DNA of 64,000 bases, taken from positions 1 to 64,000 of the forward strand of contig CAWVRF010001061.1 in assembly GCA_963932465.1 (NCBI GenBank), written 5' to 3'. Positions 24,127 to 34,429 of this stretch are shown here, in pieces. A program made the position numbers and the translations under genes. Positions within the stretch are counted from its first letter, which is position 1. Every line of letters begins with the position of its first letter. The notes beneath the pieces are model-generated. The model had not been told where the DNA came from. It worked only from the letters and a program-made list of their open reading frames with translations, and made no database searches. This DNA is from Maratus speciosus (Eukaryota > Arthropoda > Arachnida > Araneae > Salticidae).

Positions 24127-24300
24127 ACTTTACAACATATGTTATATAACTTTTCTACATAGTCGCCATTTTTAAAAAGGCATCTTATGATATCATGCAC
24201 TAGCCTTTGTATTCCTTCGTCGAAGAAACTCGCCACCAACCTATTCAGTCACTGTTGCACCAATCTGTTTTTTGGCCACTCTGTAGGCTCTGAACAGCTA
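24127..24300 (-). pseudogene. Mariner transposase C-terminal fragment
   Basis: On the minus strand the sequence reads LNRLVASFFDEGIQRLV then RCLFKNGDYVEKLY, which is the extreme C-terminus of a mariner (DD34D) transposase. It is preceded by a stop. Nothing upstream in the expected direction encodes the catalytic core, and no mariner end is visible, so this is an isolated fragment between R2 copies c and d. Confidence 0.7.
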
Positions 24301-24319
24301 AAAATATCTTTTGGAAGAG

Positions 24320-26005
24320 AAAACAAGAACGAAAAGTCATGCCTAGATTATGAAACACTTACCAACCCATTCAGAACACTATAATAACAAAAGGTCACAG
24401 TTTGCTAAAGCGAAAGATAATGTATAAATGAACAGTTTGAAAAACTGCTTTTGAAAACCCAATTTCTGCAATTACTATGAACGAGTTGGAACCCGTCGAA
24501 ATTCGACGAATTAAAATGTTTAGAATGGAGCTGTTAGATCGAATTTATAATAAACCTACAAAAATAATTACAATAAAAAATTCATCTTAAACTGGTTGTC
24601 TAACCAAAATATTATTTCCACAGACTTCAGCTGCTTAAATTATTGAAAAATTAAACTGCATTAGTATACGTAATCAAGATGAGTAGTTGTGTTGAAGTTA
24701 TCGATTGAGGCTCTTGTGTTTGTTTTTATGGGATGAAAAATCAGTAAAAAGGATTTCGCTTTGTCACATCATAAAATCTAAACTGTATATTATTTTCATA
24801 GTCTGAAAATTTACATACGCACCGCTCAATTTCACAATTTAAAAGTATTTTAACGCGCAGTACATTATTAATGAATGTATTTCCAAGCTTAAAGTCACGT
24901 TTGTCTGATACAAATTTTCATGTGGATATTCGCACAAACTTTAAGTTCTAATCGCAGTACCTGCAAAAATTTACCATTCAGAAATTTGCTTTTAGTTGCC
25001 ATAGTATTGGTCATTTAGTATTGGCCAAATATTTAGTTTTATCAAAGAAAATGATTGTTTTGTTTTAAATATGACATCATTTTTACTCACTGAATCATTT
25101 ATTTGCCTAGCGTCTCAAACTCAGTATCAGCGTAATGTAAAAATATTGAAATGTCTTCTTCAATCTTTTGATGTATGAAGAAGAATGCGTGTTTTTTTTT
25201 TAATGGCTGACGTCATTTTCTGTTCAAAAATTAGAAAAAAGTTACTTTTATTTGTAATGTGAAAATGGCATCAATAAGGATATAATCAATAAAAATAAAT
25301 AAACCCTGACTATTTTTCCTTTACTTTTAATAGAAATGGAGTATTTCAGTTGCCACAATTACAAAATTGGTGCTAAAAACTTAAAAAAAATAATATCTCA
25401 AAAATAAATTGAAATAGAGCTTTCAAACAAATTGCATTTAAAAATACGTTTTTTTTCCCAATACGACGGTGTAAAAATTGAAACTGTGCGACGTTTAGAA
25501 GTTTAAAAATTTGCAGTAGAGAAAATTGCAAAACCGAAATTTCATTTCAAATTTCAAAGTGTTGCCATTCTCAGAATGACGTATGCGTTACGCACAGATA
25601 TGTTTGTCCTTTATAATATGGATAGTCGGGAAAATATACGATTTCTATTTTTATTGCCAGTATATGATCAATCGATATGTATGTATACTACATTGTATGC
25701 TAAAAGGTAGTTCAGTTAAATGCATATCACAGTTCAAAATTTCCATTCAGCAATTTCCGCGTATAACCGGATATTGTTGAAAACGTTTCTTCAATCCTGT
25801 ATAGGATCTATAGAATTTATATCCACCAAGTAATATTTAAAAAATGATTAAATTTAAAAACGCATTTCCACCACTGAAAACGTACTTCCAGCAATTACTG
25901 TTCGTAGGCTTCAATAATTCAATTATTGTTCATCTTCTTCTGTAGCCAAATTCCTTTGTGTGTCCCTGTAAATGAACGATAAATTCTACGCTCACCATGA
26001 AACAG
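24320..26005 (+). repeat. R2 element, copy d (interrupted and truncated)
   Basis: The left end (AAAACAAGAACGAAAAGTCATG, CACTTACCAACCCATTCAG) is followed by AACCCAATTTCTGCAATTAC near 24457. The R2 pattern breaks at about 24490 and resumes at about 25650 (CAGTATATGATC, TCCATTCAGCAATTTCCGCG), running to TGTCCCTGTAAATGAACGATAAATTCTACG near 25992. The middle holds unrelated sequence, including the repeat at 25255-25550. The terminal GTTGGAAAGTG is missing. Confidence 0.5.
25255..25550. repeat. Interspersed repeat R6, copy 1
   Basis: Shares TATTTTTCCTTTACTTT, AATAATATCTCAAAAA, TTTCAAACAAATTGCA and the GGTGTAAAAATTGAAA block with 29485-29750. A shorter relative lies at 37535-37650. All are in the same orientation. 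Function and class are unknown. Confidence 0.55.
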
Positions 26006-26449
26006 TATGAAACAATAATTGTCAGAAAGTACGTTTCCAAACTTCTTTCTCCCCTAGAAACTTTTCTCTATTTCGCCGATCTCTGAAAATTAAAAAATAA
26101 TGGCTGATTTTAACATGCATGGGTTCTCCCAGGAATGGTTACCGACACTTTCCTACACTTGGATTTTCTTATAAGTAAGATAGATATTTAAACTTTTGAT
26201 TTAAAAGAAGTTAAGTTGTGTTATCACGGTACCATTAAATTAATTTTGATTGACATACCGCAAGCTTTTGCACTATTTTAGTTTTAAAACATGAAAGCGT
26301 ACGAGGGTTGCTATCTATCTATCCGGAATCGGCCTCAGTGGTGTTCCTAGGCGACAACTGGCATGTGCATCGTAAAGTTTGCCTTTGTTGACTACATACG
26401 TACTCAAGATTATCTCAATCAAAAACTAGAGTTAACTCGTGAGAATTTT

Positions 26450-26985
26450 TGTATGATGATTTGCTACGACTTTCAACGTGGATTATTTCAACAACAGTGC
26501 ATCGATTTTTGGCGATGAAGCATCATCCAAAATCATTGTATATCATTGGTTTAGTCAATTCAATCATGACCGTCGTTCCCTCAAGGACGAATTTAAAGAA
26601 GGTCCTCGAAAATCGATTGTTGTACCAGAAACCATCGATACTGTGCGCAAACTCATAAAGCAAGATCGTCATGTGACAAACCGTAGGATTAAGGCATTCC
26701 CTGGCATTAGTATGATAAGATATACACAAGATTTTACATGAACATTTAGCCGTGAAAAATATTTGTGCGCGTTGGATTCTGCATAATTTGACAATCACTC
26801 TAGAAAAAAAGCTCGTGTCAATTGGTATAAGGAAACGCTCAAAAATACAATCGTGGGGTATCAAAAGACGTGCATAACATCTACACAGGTGGCGAATCTT
26901 AGATCTATGTGTATGAGTCCAAAAGTAAACAGCAATCGACTGTAAGGGTTATTCAAGATGAGTCAAACCCAACAAAAGTTATAAT
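26450..26985 (+). pseudogene. Mariner transposase, N-terminal half
   Basis: The reading recovers the mariner helix-turn-helix region: FGDEASSKIIVYHWFSQFN, then RRSLKDEFKEGPRKSIVVPE, TVRKLIKQDRHVTNRRI, and after a frameshift HEHLAVKNICARWI. It continues to YTGGES followed by a stop, then IYVYESKSKQQSTV and DESNPTKV. The first catalytic aspartate of the DD34D triad, expected in the GDES motif, is glycine here and the next tryptophan codon is a stop. The copy is therefore dead. The continuation is at 30600 on the other side of the insertions. Confidence 0.85.
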
Positions 26986-27125
26986 AAAACACTCATACTA
27001 CAATATATATTAAAATACACATACACACATAAATAATGCCAGCATTCAACAGTTAAAGATATATATAAATATTAAACAGACATACAAACAATAAATACAA
27101 TAAACCCAACTGGAGTGAAAAATTA

Positions 27126-27199
27126 GCCAGAGCCAGGAATCGAACCCGGGACCACAGTATACAAGACTGCTGCTGCTCTAACCACCGAGCTACTCCGGC
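27126..27199 (-). tRNA. tRNA-like sequence, Thr(TGT)-type, probably a pseudogene or SINE head
   Basis: On the minus strand 74 nt fold as a tRNA. The acceptor stem GCCGGAG pairs with CTCTGGC, and the D stem GCTC with GAGC. The anticodon stem GCAGT/ACTGT surrounds the loop CTTGTAT, and the T arm is CCGGG-TTCGATT-CCTGG. The anticodon would be TGT (Thr). The A and B boxes (TAGCTCGGTGG, GGTTCGATTCC) are well formed. The join between D and anticodon arms has AGCA where one base is usual, which suggests an AGC expansion and argues against a working tRNA. It lies inside the split mariner, so a tRNA-derived retroposon is likely. Confidence 0.55.
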
Positions 27200-28599
27200 C
27201 GATGCCTGAGTCTGCGATTTCTCACTAATAAACAACAAAAAGTTTTTCGCGCAAGAAGCACCTCGAAGCAAATGGTCGTCTGTTTTTTTGGGATAAATGA
27301 TCACGTGTCTACAATACCTCTAGAGAATTGTAGAAAAGTCAATTCTGAATCGTAGGGGAGACCGGGGCTGGTTGGCTACGGGGGTAAGTTGGCGCAGTTC
27401 TCATAATTTGTCTGTTTATGGATAGATGACGTACCCAACCTTTCTTCTTGCTTTCTACAATTCCCATTGTAGTTTTGCAGGTATAGTTATATGCAGTGGA
27501 CATTTATTACGATTTTTCTTCTTTTTGCATTCATAAGTAATTTTTTGTTGCTTTATTCTTCTTCTAATTTCTAATACTTAGTATCTTAATAATTGCGGTT
27601 TAACTTTTGTAGTTTTTCATAGTGTATGATTAACTCTACCTACTCCATATGTGATTTGCTTGGATTTTTTATGTTTAGAGGGTGTGTTTCCAAAGCAGAG
27701 CAAAAATATAGATAAGTTCACTAATCTGAATAATAAGATAAAACGAACCAGTCGATCCCCATCGACCTACTACGTTTGACAGTCTACGACAGTTCGCTAA
27801 TGCAAGGGACCACAGGTGGTGACTTTGATGCACCGCGTGAGAAATAGCAAACATATTTTCCCACGAGAAGATTTCCTCTCGCAGGCTTCGTGTGCAAAGA
27901 TGGAGGCGGCCCCGTGGCCGACCACTCAGTGAACAGCTGTCAAAGATTTTTGACAGGAGAAGAGGGCGAGTGGCTAAGAGACTTACTATTGTTTTAGAAC
28001 AAGATAATATGAATATATAGAATACGAGAATGATTTTTAGGAGAGTTAATAAAATTCTAGACTCCAGAGAGAGTTGCATTCAGGCTGGACCTGAAAAGAG
28101 GAGGTAAAATCTCTCCGGGGTGAACTCTGGGTTTCACGGACAACCGACCCGAGTGGAATAACAGCCGAGACGGCTAAGAGACGGCGTCCAGGCTGATAAA
28201 AGATAAAAGGTAACTGCGGTATTGGTACAGGGTGCCTTAGCAGTACAGAGATCTTTATCTCTAGCAAGAACAATCGTCTATTGATTGTTTATAAACTTCA
28301 AAGGACATTGATCAGCTAACCTCTTAATTTGCAGTAAATCAATATTCAGTATTTTCTCAAAGGGACTTATGCAACAAGTTGCCACCTGCTCATAAACTTT
28401 GTTTTGACTTTGCATCTAATCATTTCAACATTTATATTTTGTTGTGTTGTATATAACTACCAAGTATTTAGCCAAGAGATAATTTGTTTATCTTGGCAAA
28501 TAAAATCTTCTTGTCTTCAATCTAAACGAATAATTTGTTTTTATGCCTTTGAAGTAATACTGCTCACCACTACCGCCTTTTTAGGATTCCGCTCAAGGT

Positions 28600-28960
28600 T
28601 AACACATCGAAGAATATTATAAGAAATGATGTGGAAGTCGTATTAATTAACAGGCAATCTATTAGGCAAACTGTCAAAGCTTTTAATATTCCTTCGAGAA
28701 GTTTGATCCGATATTTCCAAATTAAGAAGAATGGAGTTTAAATGAGTGATGATGCTCATAACTTTCCTATGACAGGCTAGAAGCTGAATGTTGAAATGAT
28801 TCAGTATCAACTTTTTCGGTTTTATCTCCAGCAGCCACTGGAACTCCTCTGATTCCGGCTTAGGACGTTGGATAATTATATCCTGAGGATGTTAGACCAA
28901 TAAAAGAGACAGAAACAAGAAAGAAAGTAGGGAAAATATCCGTAGGTAAAAGGGAGCCAC
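28600..28960 (+). pseudogene. pogo-family transposase remnant: HTH and C-terminal linker
   Basis: The first part reads INRQSIRQTVKAFNIPSRSL then IRYFQIKKNGV, a psq/pogo-type DNA-binding helix-turn-helix that normally opens these transposases. It ends at a stop near 28741. Shortly after, another frame reads PAATGTPLIPA, and about 28888-28962 gives DVRPIKETETRKKVGKISVG, the basic linker that normally lies just after the DDE domain. Some 200 residues of catalytic domain that should separate the two are absent. The element therefore encodes no active enzyme and is a deletion derivative. Confidence 0.65.
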
Positions 28961-29484
28961 TTGAATATAGACACATTCACCAAATCTGAAGGCATTTAAA
29001 ATTTAAAGAGGAAAAGTAAGCTTTAGAGAGGTAAAAAGATGCAGTACAAAAAAGAAGAAAACTAGAAAACAGGAATTCTGCTTTTTCAGAATTTAGTCTC
29101 GCCCCCGATGAAAAAAAAAATATATAAATATAGATAGTACAAAACATATTTCAGTTTTAAGACTTAAAACACGCGCTTTTATTTTATATAAAATGACGTC
29201 AGTCGCATCCGCTGAAGAATTCTACATTTACGATCTAATCTTAAACAACAATGTACAGAAAAGTATGCACATGACGTCACTATCATAGGATAACACATTC
29301 GTCATTCAAGAAACTTGACAAAAAAAAAAAAAAAAATGGTCTATCTAATGATTCATATGCCTTCATTTGTTTGAACATTAAAATAGAAAATTTTAAATAT
29401 AGTTTATAATAATGTTTTATGAGAAATCATTCATTTATATTTTTTCAAAATAGCATATATTTTAATTACATTTTTTTCAGTTAT

Positions 29485-29750
29485 GGGAAAATGGCAACAA
29501 AATATATATTAATGTACTATTTTTCAACTATTTTTCCTTTACTTTCTACAGAAATAGAGTACCTTGGTTGCCACCACTAGAGAAAAAGGTTTAAAAACTA
29601 CAGAGAAAAAAATAATATCTCAAAAAGGAATTCAGATGCAGTTTTCAAACAAATTGCAGTTAAAAGTACTTTTTCCCTCTATACGAAGGTGTAAAAATTG
29701 AAAATGTGCGATGCTTAGAAGTTAAAAAAAAAATTGCAATAGAGATTATC
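29485..29750. repeat. Interspersed repeat R6, copy 2
   Basis: Copy of 25255-25550, here lying inside the pogo-like element between the linker remnant and the zinc-finger remnant. It probably inserted after the pogo element. Confidence 0.55.
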
Positions 29751-29934
29751 CGTATTTAACCATACAATGGTAGGTCTGCTTCGTTTTACAACTGGCTTAT
29801 ATAACGCAACGTTATTTTTTGGAGATGACACTTTAATTGGTGTCCGAAAGAAATAGCATTTTGGGGGCTAATAAAGGCAACAAAAAAAGTTGGCCATAAC
29901 TAAACAGATAATAATGAAACCCCCCTCCCCCTAC

Positions 29935-30242
29935 AATAAAAGGAAACTTGTTATTGAGAAAACCACGAATCTTGACAATAGCTCAGATGACGAGGAAGTT
30001 TAATATCTGGTGTGTGTTGATATTTTAGAAACAGCAAACACAGATAAAAGTGTATGCGATGTAATGTTTCGGTACATATGGACAACACAAACGGAGATAC
30101 TCGATTTTACATTTGTGATAACTGTAACTTTGATGATGATATCGAGTACGATAAAAGTCACTCAATGTTAATGCTTTATTCATTATTTTTATGTCTGTAT
30201 AATTTTGAATCTACATTGTACGGGGATAATTCCTTTGTTTAA
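29935..30242 (+). pseudogene. pogo-family transposase, C-terminal Cys-rich remnant
   Basis: After NLDNSSDDEEV and a stop, the sequence reads YLVCVDILETANTDKSV, then WMRCNVSVHMDNTNGDTRFY-ICDNC. This fits the C-terminal PHD-like cysteine module (CxxC ... W..C ... CDxC) found in many arthropod pogo/Jerky transposases, preceded by the usual acidic serine stretch. There is a frameshift near 30055 and some cysteines are missing. It belongs to the same element as 28600-28960. Confidence 0.5.
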
Positions 30243-30562
30243 ACTTGCTGGTAATAATAAAATTGATTTTTCTTAACTGCGTGTCTTATTTAAGCTTCAC
30301 TAAACTTTTTTATGAAGCGTGAGTCAACTTATCTCATAGGCATAGACAACATGGGGTAGGTTGGCACAAATTTTTTCTCTTACTTCAGACTTTCTCTAAA
30401 CATAAACTGAAAAAGGTACAAACTTAGAACTCAGGGTATTTATAGCCAGATGTCTGTGCTTTAAAACTTTAGTGATTTAAAAAAAAAAAAAAACTTAAAC
30501 AAAACTTAATAAAAATCAATAACTAAAAACTGCATCTACTAGCCCCAGTCTACCCTACACAA

Positions 30563-30599
<37 letters not shown>

Positions 30600-30602
<3 letters not shown>

Positions 30603-31010
30603 GCAGAACTCTTTGAAAAAATAAGAAAAACCAAGCAGCGACGCAGGAGCATTCTTCACCATGACAAAACGAGCTATATTACATTGTCCCAAATAACTCA
30701 ATATTTGACCGGCCAAAACATGGAATTGATGGGTTATCCGCCTTACAGTTATGATTTGGCGTCCAGTGATTTCTTTTTGTTCCCGTCTGTGAAGAATAAA
30801 CTACCTGGTCAATGATTTTCGACGCCAGAAGAAGCGGTTGATGTGTTCAAAATGCATGTTTTGGAGATACCGCAATTGGAATGGAAAATGTGCTTTGAAA
30901 ATTGGTTCAAACGTATGCAAATGTATATCGATCATCACGAACATATTCTGAAAACAATAAAGCCATTTTCTATAATAAACATTTGTTTTTATCTGTTATT
31001 CCGGATACAA
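30600..31010 (+). pseudogene. Mariner transposase, C-terminal half
   Basis: Reads ELFEKIRKTKQRRRSILHHD, then NMELMGYPPYSYDLASSDFF and LFPSVKNKLPGQ to a stop at 30813. It continues as FSTPEEAVDVFKMHVLEIPQ and CFENWFKRMQMYID. The HHDK and YSYDLAS segments correspond to the second and third acidic positions of the mariner triad. About 60 residues expected between this and the N-terminal half are absent. A run of 36 T (30566-30601) immediately precedes it. Confidence 0.85.
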
Positions 31011-31029
31011 AAATAGCAGCCCTCGTATA

Positions 31030-32200
31030 GCGTCTAATAATTTTGAAACATATATAGGGGAGAGTAGCTATATTTGAACCGCTACTTTAAATGGACTGCT
31101 TCCATTCTGCCGTTAATTAGAGAAAGAGACGTCATCTACCGCTGAAATCCTACTCATCAGAAGGACGTCATTTATGATTAGAAGAAGCACCTATATTTCA
31201 CGTGCTGTTTTCAGACAATTTAAAAAAACCGAAAATTAGCTGTTTTGATCTAATTTTTTCATAAGGGAATACTTTAAAACTAAGATATGTTGTTATGTTT
31301 TCATATTGTTACATATCTAATTTCATCTGTTTATTGCGCATAGTTTTCAAGCGTATTTGTTTGTTTTCGTTTTTGCTCTTAGTCTTGAGATTATCTGTTT
31401 TAAAAAATGGCGCAGTTTCCTTAATTGGATCAATTTGAGTTGCTTAAATTGGACCAGATATACGATCATAAATTTGAAAAGTAAGTTAATAGTTTTCGAA
31501 ATCTCCCTTGGGAAAATAAGTTAAGTCAAAGAACAATGTCAGCAAAGAAACAGCTTCGCCATATAAAGTAAACCTTGAAGGGAAAAAAAATTACAAAAAA
31601 GAAGCTCTCAAAGCACAAAAATAATTGGAACATCAAGTTTTAAAAAATAGGCGTAATTCAAATGGAAATAAAATGATGGAAGGGAAAAACTACATACATA
31701 AGGTAAATAAAACTTCTGTTGCAAAAAAATTGTCTAATGATTCAAATCTAAAAATATAAATAAAGGCAGTGATGATTCGTTTTGCCTAATTTATAAGAAA
31801 AATAAAGTAGCAGAAATGATTCAGCATTCTGATTGTCTAATATGGTTCCAAAATGTGTGCACTGGTATAAAAAATGAACAAAAGAAATTCATGTATAAGC
31901 CTTGCATCCCTTCTTACTTTATATATTCAAGTAACTGGCAATTAGTTCCGTAATTTCTATTCTTAATTATAACTTTGATTTATATTTTACTACATTTTGA
32001 GTTAAAGTAATTACTCTTACTTTCAGACATTTGATTTCATTATATTTCATTTCTGTTGATTTGTTTGATTGTTTCATTAATCGAAAACTTTGGCTTTTAA
32101 TTAAATTAGTTATATTCCCTGCTCATTAAAACAGCCTAATAATATTTGGTTTAATTTAGGAGACTGGGGGTCCAACTTAGGCGACCAGCCGCCGAATTCA
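31030..32200 (+). other. Decayed repeat with a possible second pogo-like Cys-rich remnant
   Basis: GGGGAGAGTAGCTATATTTG near 31058 resembles pogo-type ends, but no matching right end was found. About 31770-31915 can be read, across frames, as SDDSFCLIY ... MIQHSDCLIWFQNVCTGI ... MYKPCIPS. That resembles the CxxC-W-H-C module of pogo/Jerky transposases. It is heavily eroded and the call is tentative. Confidence 0.3.
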
Positions 32201-32799
32201 TTTATTTATAAAAATAACCTTATTTAAGAAACACTATAAACTGAAACACCCGTATTTTTATCGTCAGCAGAAACTCAATTTTTTTTTAAATTCTAGTTCA
32301 GGCAAGATTACAATGACTATCGAAATTGAGGGTATTCTTAACTCCGATTTAAATTTTGGACTATAAAATAATAAATAAAAATTCCTTAAAAAAGTATTAG
32401 ATGGCTTAAAAGAAAATTTTTAACTTATGTGAATCACAACATTCAGAGTACATCTTCTAAATCCCTTTACAAAACTGCCAGTAATTAATGTTTTTGTACT
32501 TAATATTTATAGAAAATGAAATGAGTTACATTAGTTTTTAATTTTGAAAATTGCTGTTCGTTATCTTCTCCTGCGAGATAAACAGAGGGTCAAAAGGGAA
32601 CAACTATTGAGGAAAGAAAATGTTTTATTAATCTACCAAATGAAGATGAATTTTAGACAAAAATTCCAAAATAGTTGATCAAACTGTGAATTTCAATTCA
32701 AAAAATCTTTCAAAGATTTAGCGAAAAACATGTAATAGAAAATAAAGCAAGAAGAGACTGAAAGAAAAACTGGAGCTCGGCACCACATCGGAGAATTAT

Positions 32800-33392
32800 G
32801 CACCTCATGAAGTATGCACCCAAAGTAAGTTCTCCTGAAATTGGTACAAACACGTCTAAAACTTCGGATTCTGTAGAAATAATATGTAGAGCCCTTAGAA
32901 GATCTGTCTATAACAGCAGAAAAGGTGAAAAAAGGCTCTTAACTAATATAAGAAATAGAAATAAGCTGTTGAAATTTTTAAAGGAGTATATTTTAATGCC
33001 TAAAAGGTTTTGGAATGATTTTTTTAGATGAAATCAAATTTAATGCAATTGTCACTGACTGTTGTATATATGGGATAGTGTAAGTAATATTTAGCTAAAG
33101 TTAGAAGAGACGCAATTGGAACTATGGTGCATGGGATAGGGCCAATAATCGTTTCGCGATATATGGCAGCCTCAGGGGTTTTAAAGCTAGTATTTATTGG
33201 TAGAAACATGGATAAGATGGCATATTTTAATGTAGTGAAAAACATTTTCAAAGATAGTACTGCTAAATTGGAACCAAGATCAAAATTTAAAATTTCAATA
33301 GGATTATGATCCAAGCACAAAACATTTATGTATAGTAAAAGAATGGCTTCTGTATCTTTGTCCAAATGAAGTGAAAATACCTCCTTGCAAGC
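32800..33392 (+). pseudogene. Tc1-type transposase relic
   Basis: The first frame ends LLKFLKEYILMPKRFWNDFF, the segment that precedes the first catalytic motif in Tc1 transposases. The following LDEIKFNAI corresponds to TDESKFN. Next come RYMAASGVLKLVFI, MDKMAYFNVVKNIF and, after another break, DYDPSTKHLCIVKEWLLYLC and VKIPP, matching the QDNDPKH region. Stops and at least three frameshifts are present, and the second motif is altered. The sequence is cut at about 33392, where the hairpin element copy 2 begins. The final glutamate and both TIRs are not seen. Confidence 0.75.
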
Positions 33393-33404
33393 TTCTGACC
33401 TTAA

Positions 33405-34425
33405 TATTATTAAAAAGCTACTTCACTCAAGCGGAAATACCAATTCACTAATGTTAATCCTATGGAAGAAATTTTTTAACATGCAGTAGAGCGCCGATTA
33501 TCCGAACAAGTCGGGACCGACCCTTGTTCGGATTAGCAAAAGTTCGGATAAATGGACAGACAGTTTAAAGGATGTTCCTGACTATACTAAAATCTTCACA
33601 CTTTATTCAGGCTTAGGACTGGCAGCATCAGTTAGTGCTAACTGTTTAAAACTGTTTTTTTTTACTTTTTTATCATTTAAAATTTTCTTTTTCTCTTTTT
33701 ATATTTCTCTGAATGCCAAAGGTTATAATTTAAGCAAAAAAGCTTTCGATTGCTGCTTGCTTCAAAGAAGACGTTCTTTCTAATGCCTATCTCGAATTCT
33801 TCTTAAATACGTTAGTTGAATAGGATCAACGTTCTTCTGTCGTTCGAGCCATTTTTTAGCTGTTTCCAAACATTCAAAGGCTTTGTTATGGGATGGACCT
33901 GGATCCTTTTCAGAGTATTCATTTTCATTTCTTCAATTTATTTTTCATGTTAAATCTCATCCACAATAATCATCATCATTACAAAAAATTTTTGAGAGAA
34001 ATAGGCTTTTCGGATAAATCGAAGTTCGGTTAAAAAAAAATGAGATAAATAGGCTGTTCGGATAATTGGAAGTTCGGTTAATTGGAGTTCCGATAATCGG
34101 CGCTCTACTGTATCTCGTTTGTATTTCAATATTTTGAAGCAATTTTTTTGCAATGCCTAGCTGAGATCTATCTGTACAAAGGCCGTTTTTTATTTTTTAG
34201 ATTATGTTTACAGATTTTTTTTATTACGATATTTTTTCCTTTGGAAGCGGTTTCGAAAGTGAAAACATTCTCATAAAAAAAAAAGAAAACCTGAAAAGAA
34301 AATAAAAAAAGTAAAAAAAACGGTCTTTGTACAAATCTACCTCAGCTACTCAATGCAAAACAACAACATCAACAAAATAAAAACAAATTAAAATATCGAA
34401 ATGCAAACGAGATATGTTAACAAGT
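33405..34425. mobile_element. Hairpin element, copy 2, carrying a Tigger-type MITE
   Basis: Same unit as 19487-19897: AAGCTACTTCACTCAAGCGG, GGAAGAAATTTTTTAACAT, then after the MITE CTCGTTTGTATTTCAATATT, the centre GGAAGCGGTTTCGAAAG and the inverted right arm (ACAAATCTACCTCAGCTACT). Copy 1 supplies the empty site (AAGATACCTCGTTTT), showing precisely where the MITE inserted. Confidence 0.65.
33484..34110. mobile_element. 627-bp Tigger/pogo-type MITE
   Basis: Ends are perfect inverted repeats of 19 bp, CAGTAGAGCGCCGATTATC, continuing CGAAC on one side and GGAAC on the other. The right flank is TA; the left flank TG looks like a mutated TA, as the other copy of the host repeat has TA at this point. 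Repeated GTTCGGATAA/GTTCGGTTAA blocks lie inside both ends. No coding capacity. This end sequence is characteristic of Tigger-like elements. Confidence 0.8.
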
Positions 34426-34429
34426 AAAA

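Larger units (their letters stand above)
27355..30555 (+). mobile_element. pogo/Jerky-type DNA transposon, internally deleted
   Basis: Left end GGGGAGACCGGGGCTGG and reversed right end GGGTAGACTGGGGCTAG are flanked by TA (27353-27354 and 30556-30557). GTAAGTTGGCGCA and GTAGGTTGGCACA repeat just inside both ends. The element holds an N-terminal HTH_psq-like piece and C-terminal pieces of a pogo-family transposase, but the DDE core is missing. The repeat at 29485-29750 lies in its 3' half. It is inserted in the mariner at 26302-31025. The stretch 27660-28300 is less AT-rich and not classified. Confidence 0.7.
26302..31025 (+). mobile_element. Mariner transposon split by later insertions
   Basis: Ends are CGAGGGTTGCTATC (26302) and, in reverse, CGAGGGCTGCTATT (31025), each next to TA. 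The two 28-bp ends agree at all but about five positions and both include TATCCGGAAT. The transposase halves at 26450-26985 and 30600-31010 belong to one gene. Between them lie the tRNA-like sequence (27126-27199), the pogo-like element (27355-30555) and a run of 36 T. Without the inserted material the element would be close to the usual 1.3 kb, less about 60 codons that are missing at the junction. Confidence 0.85.
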
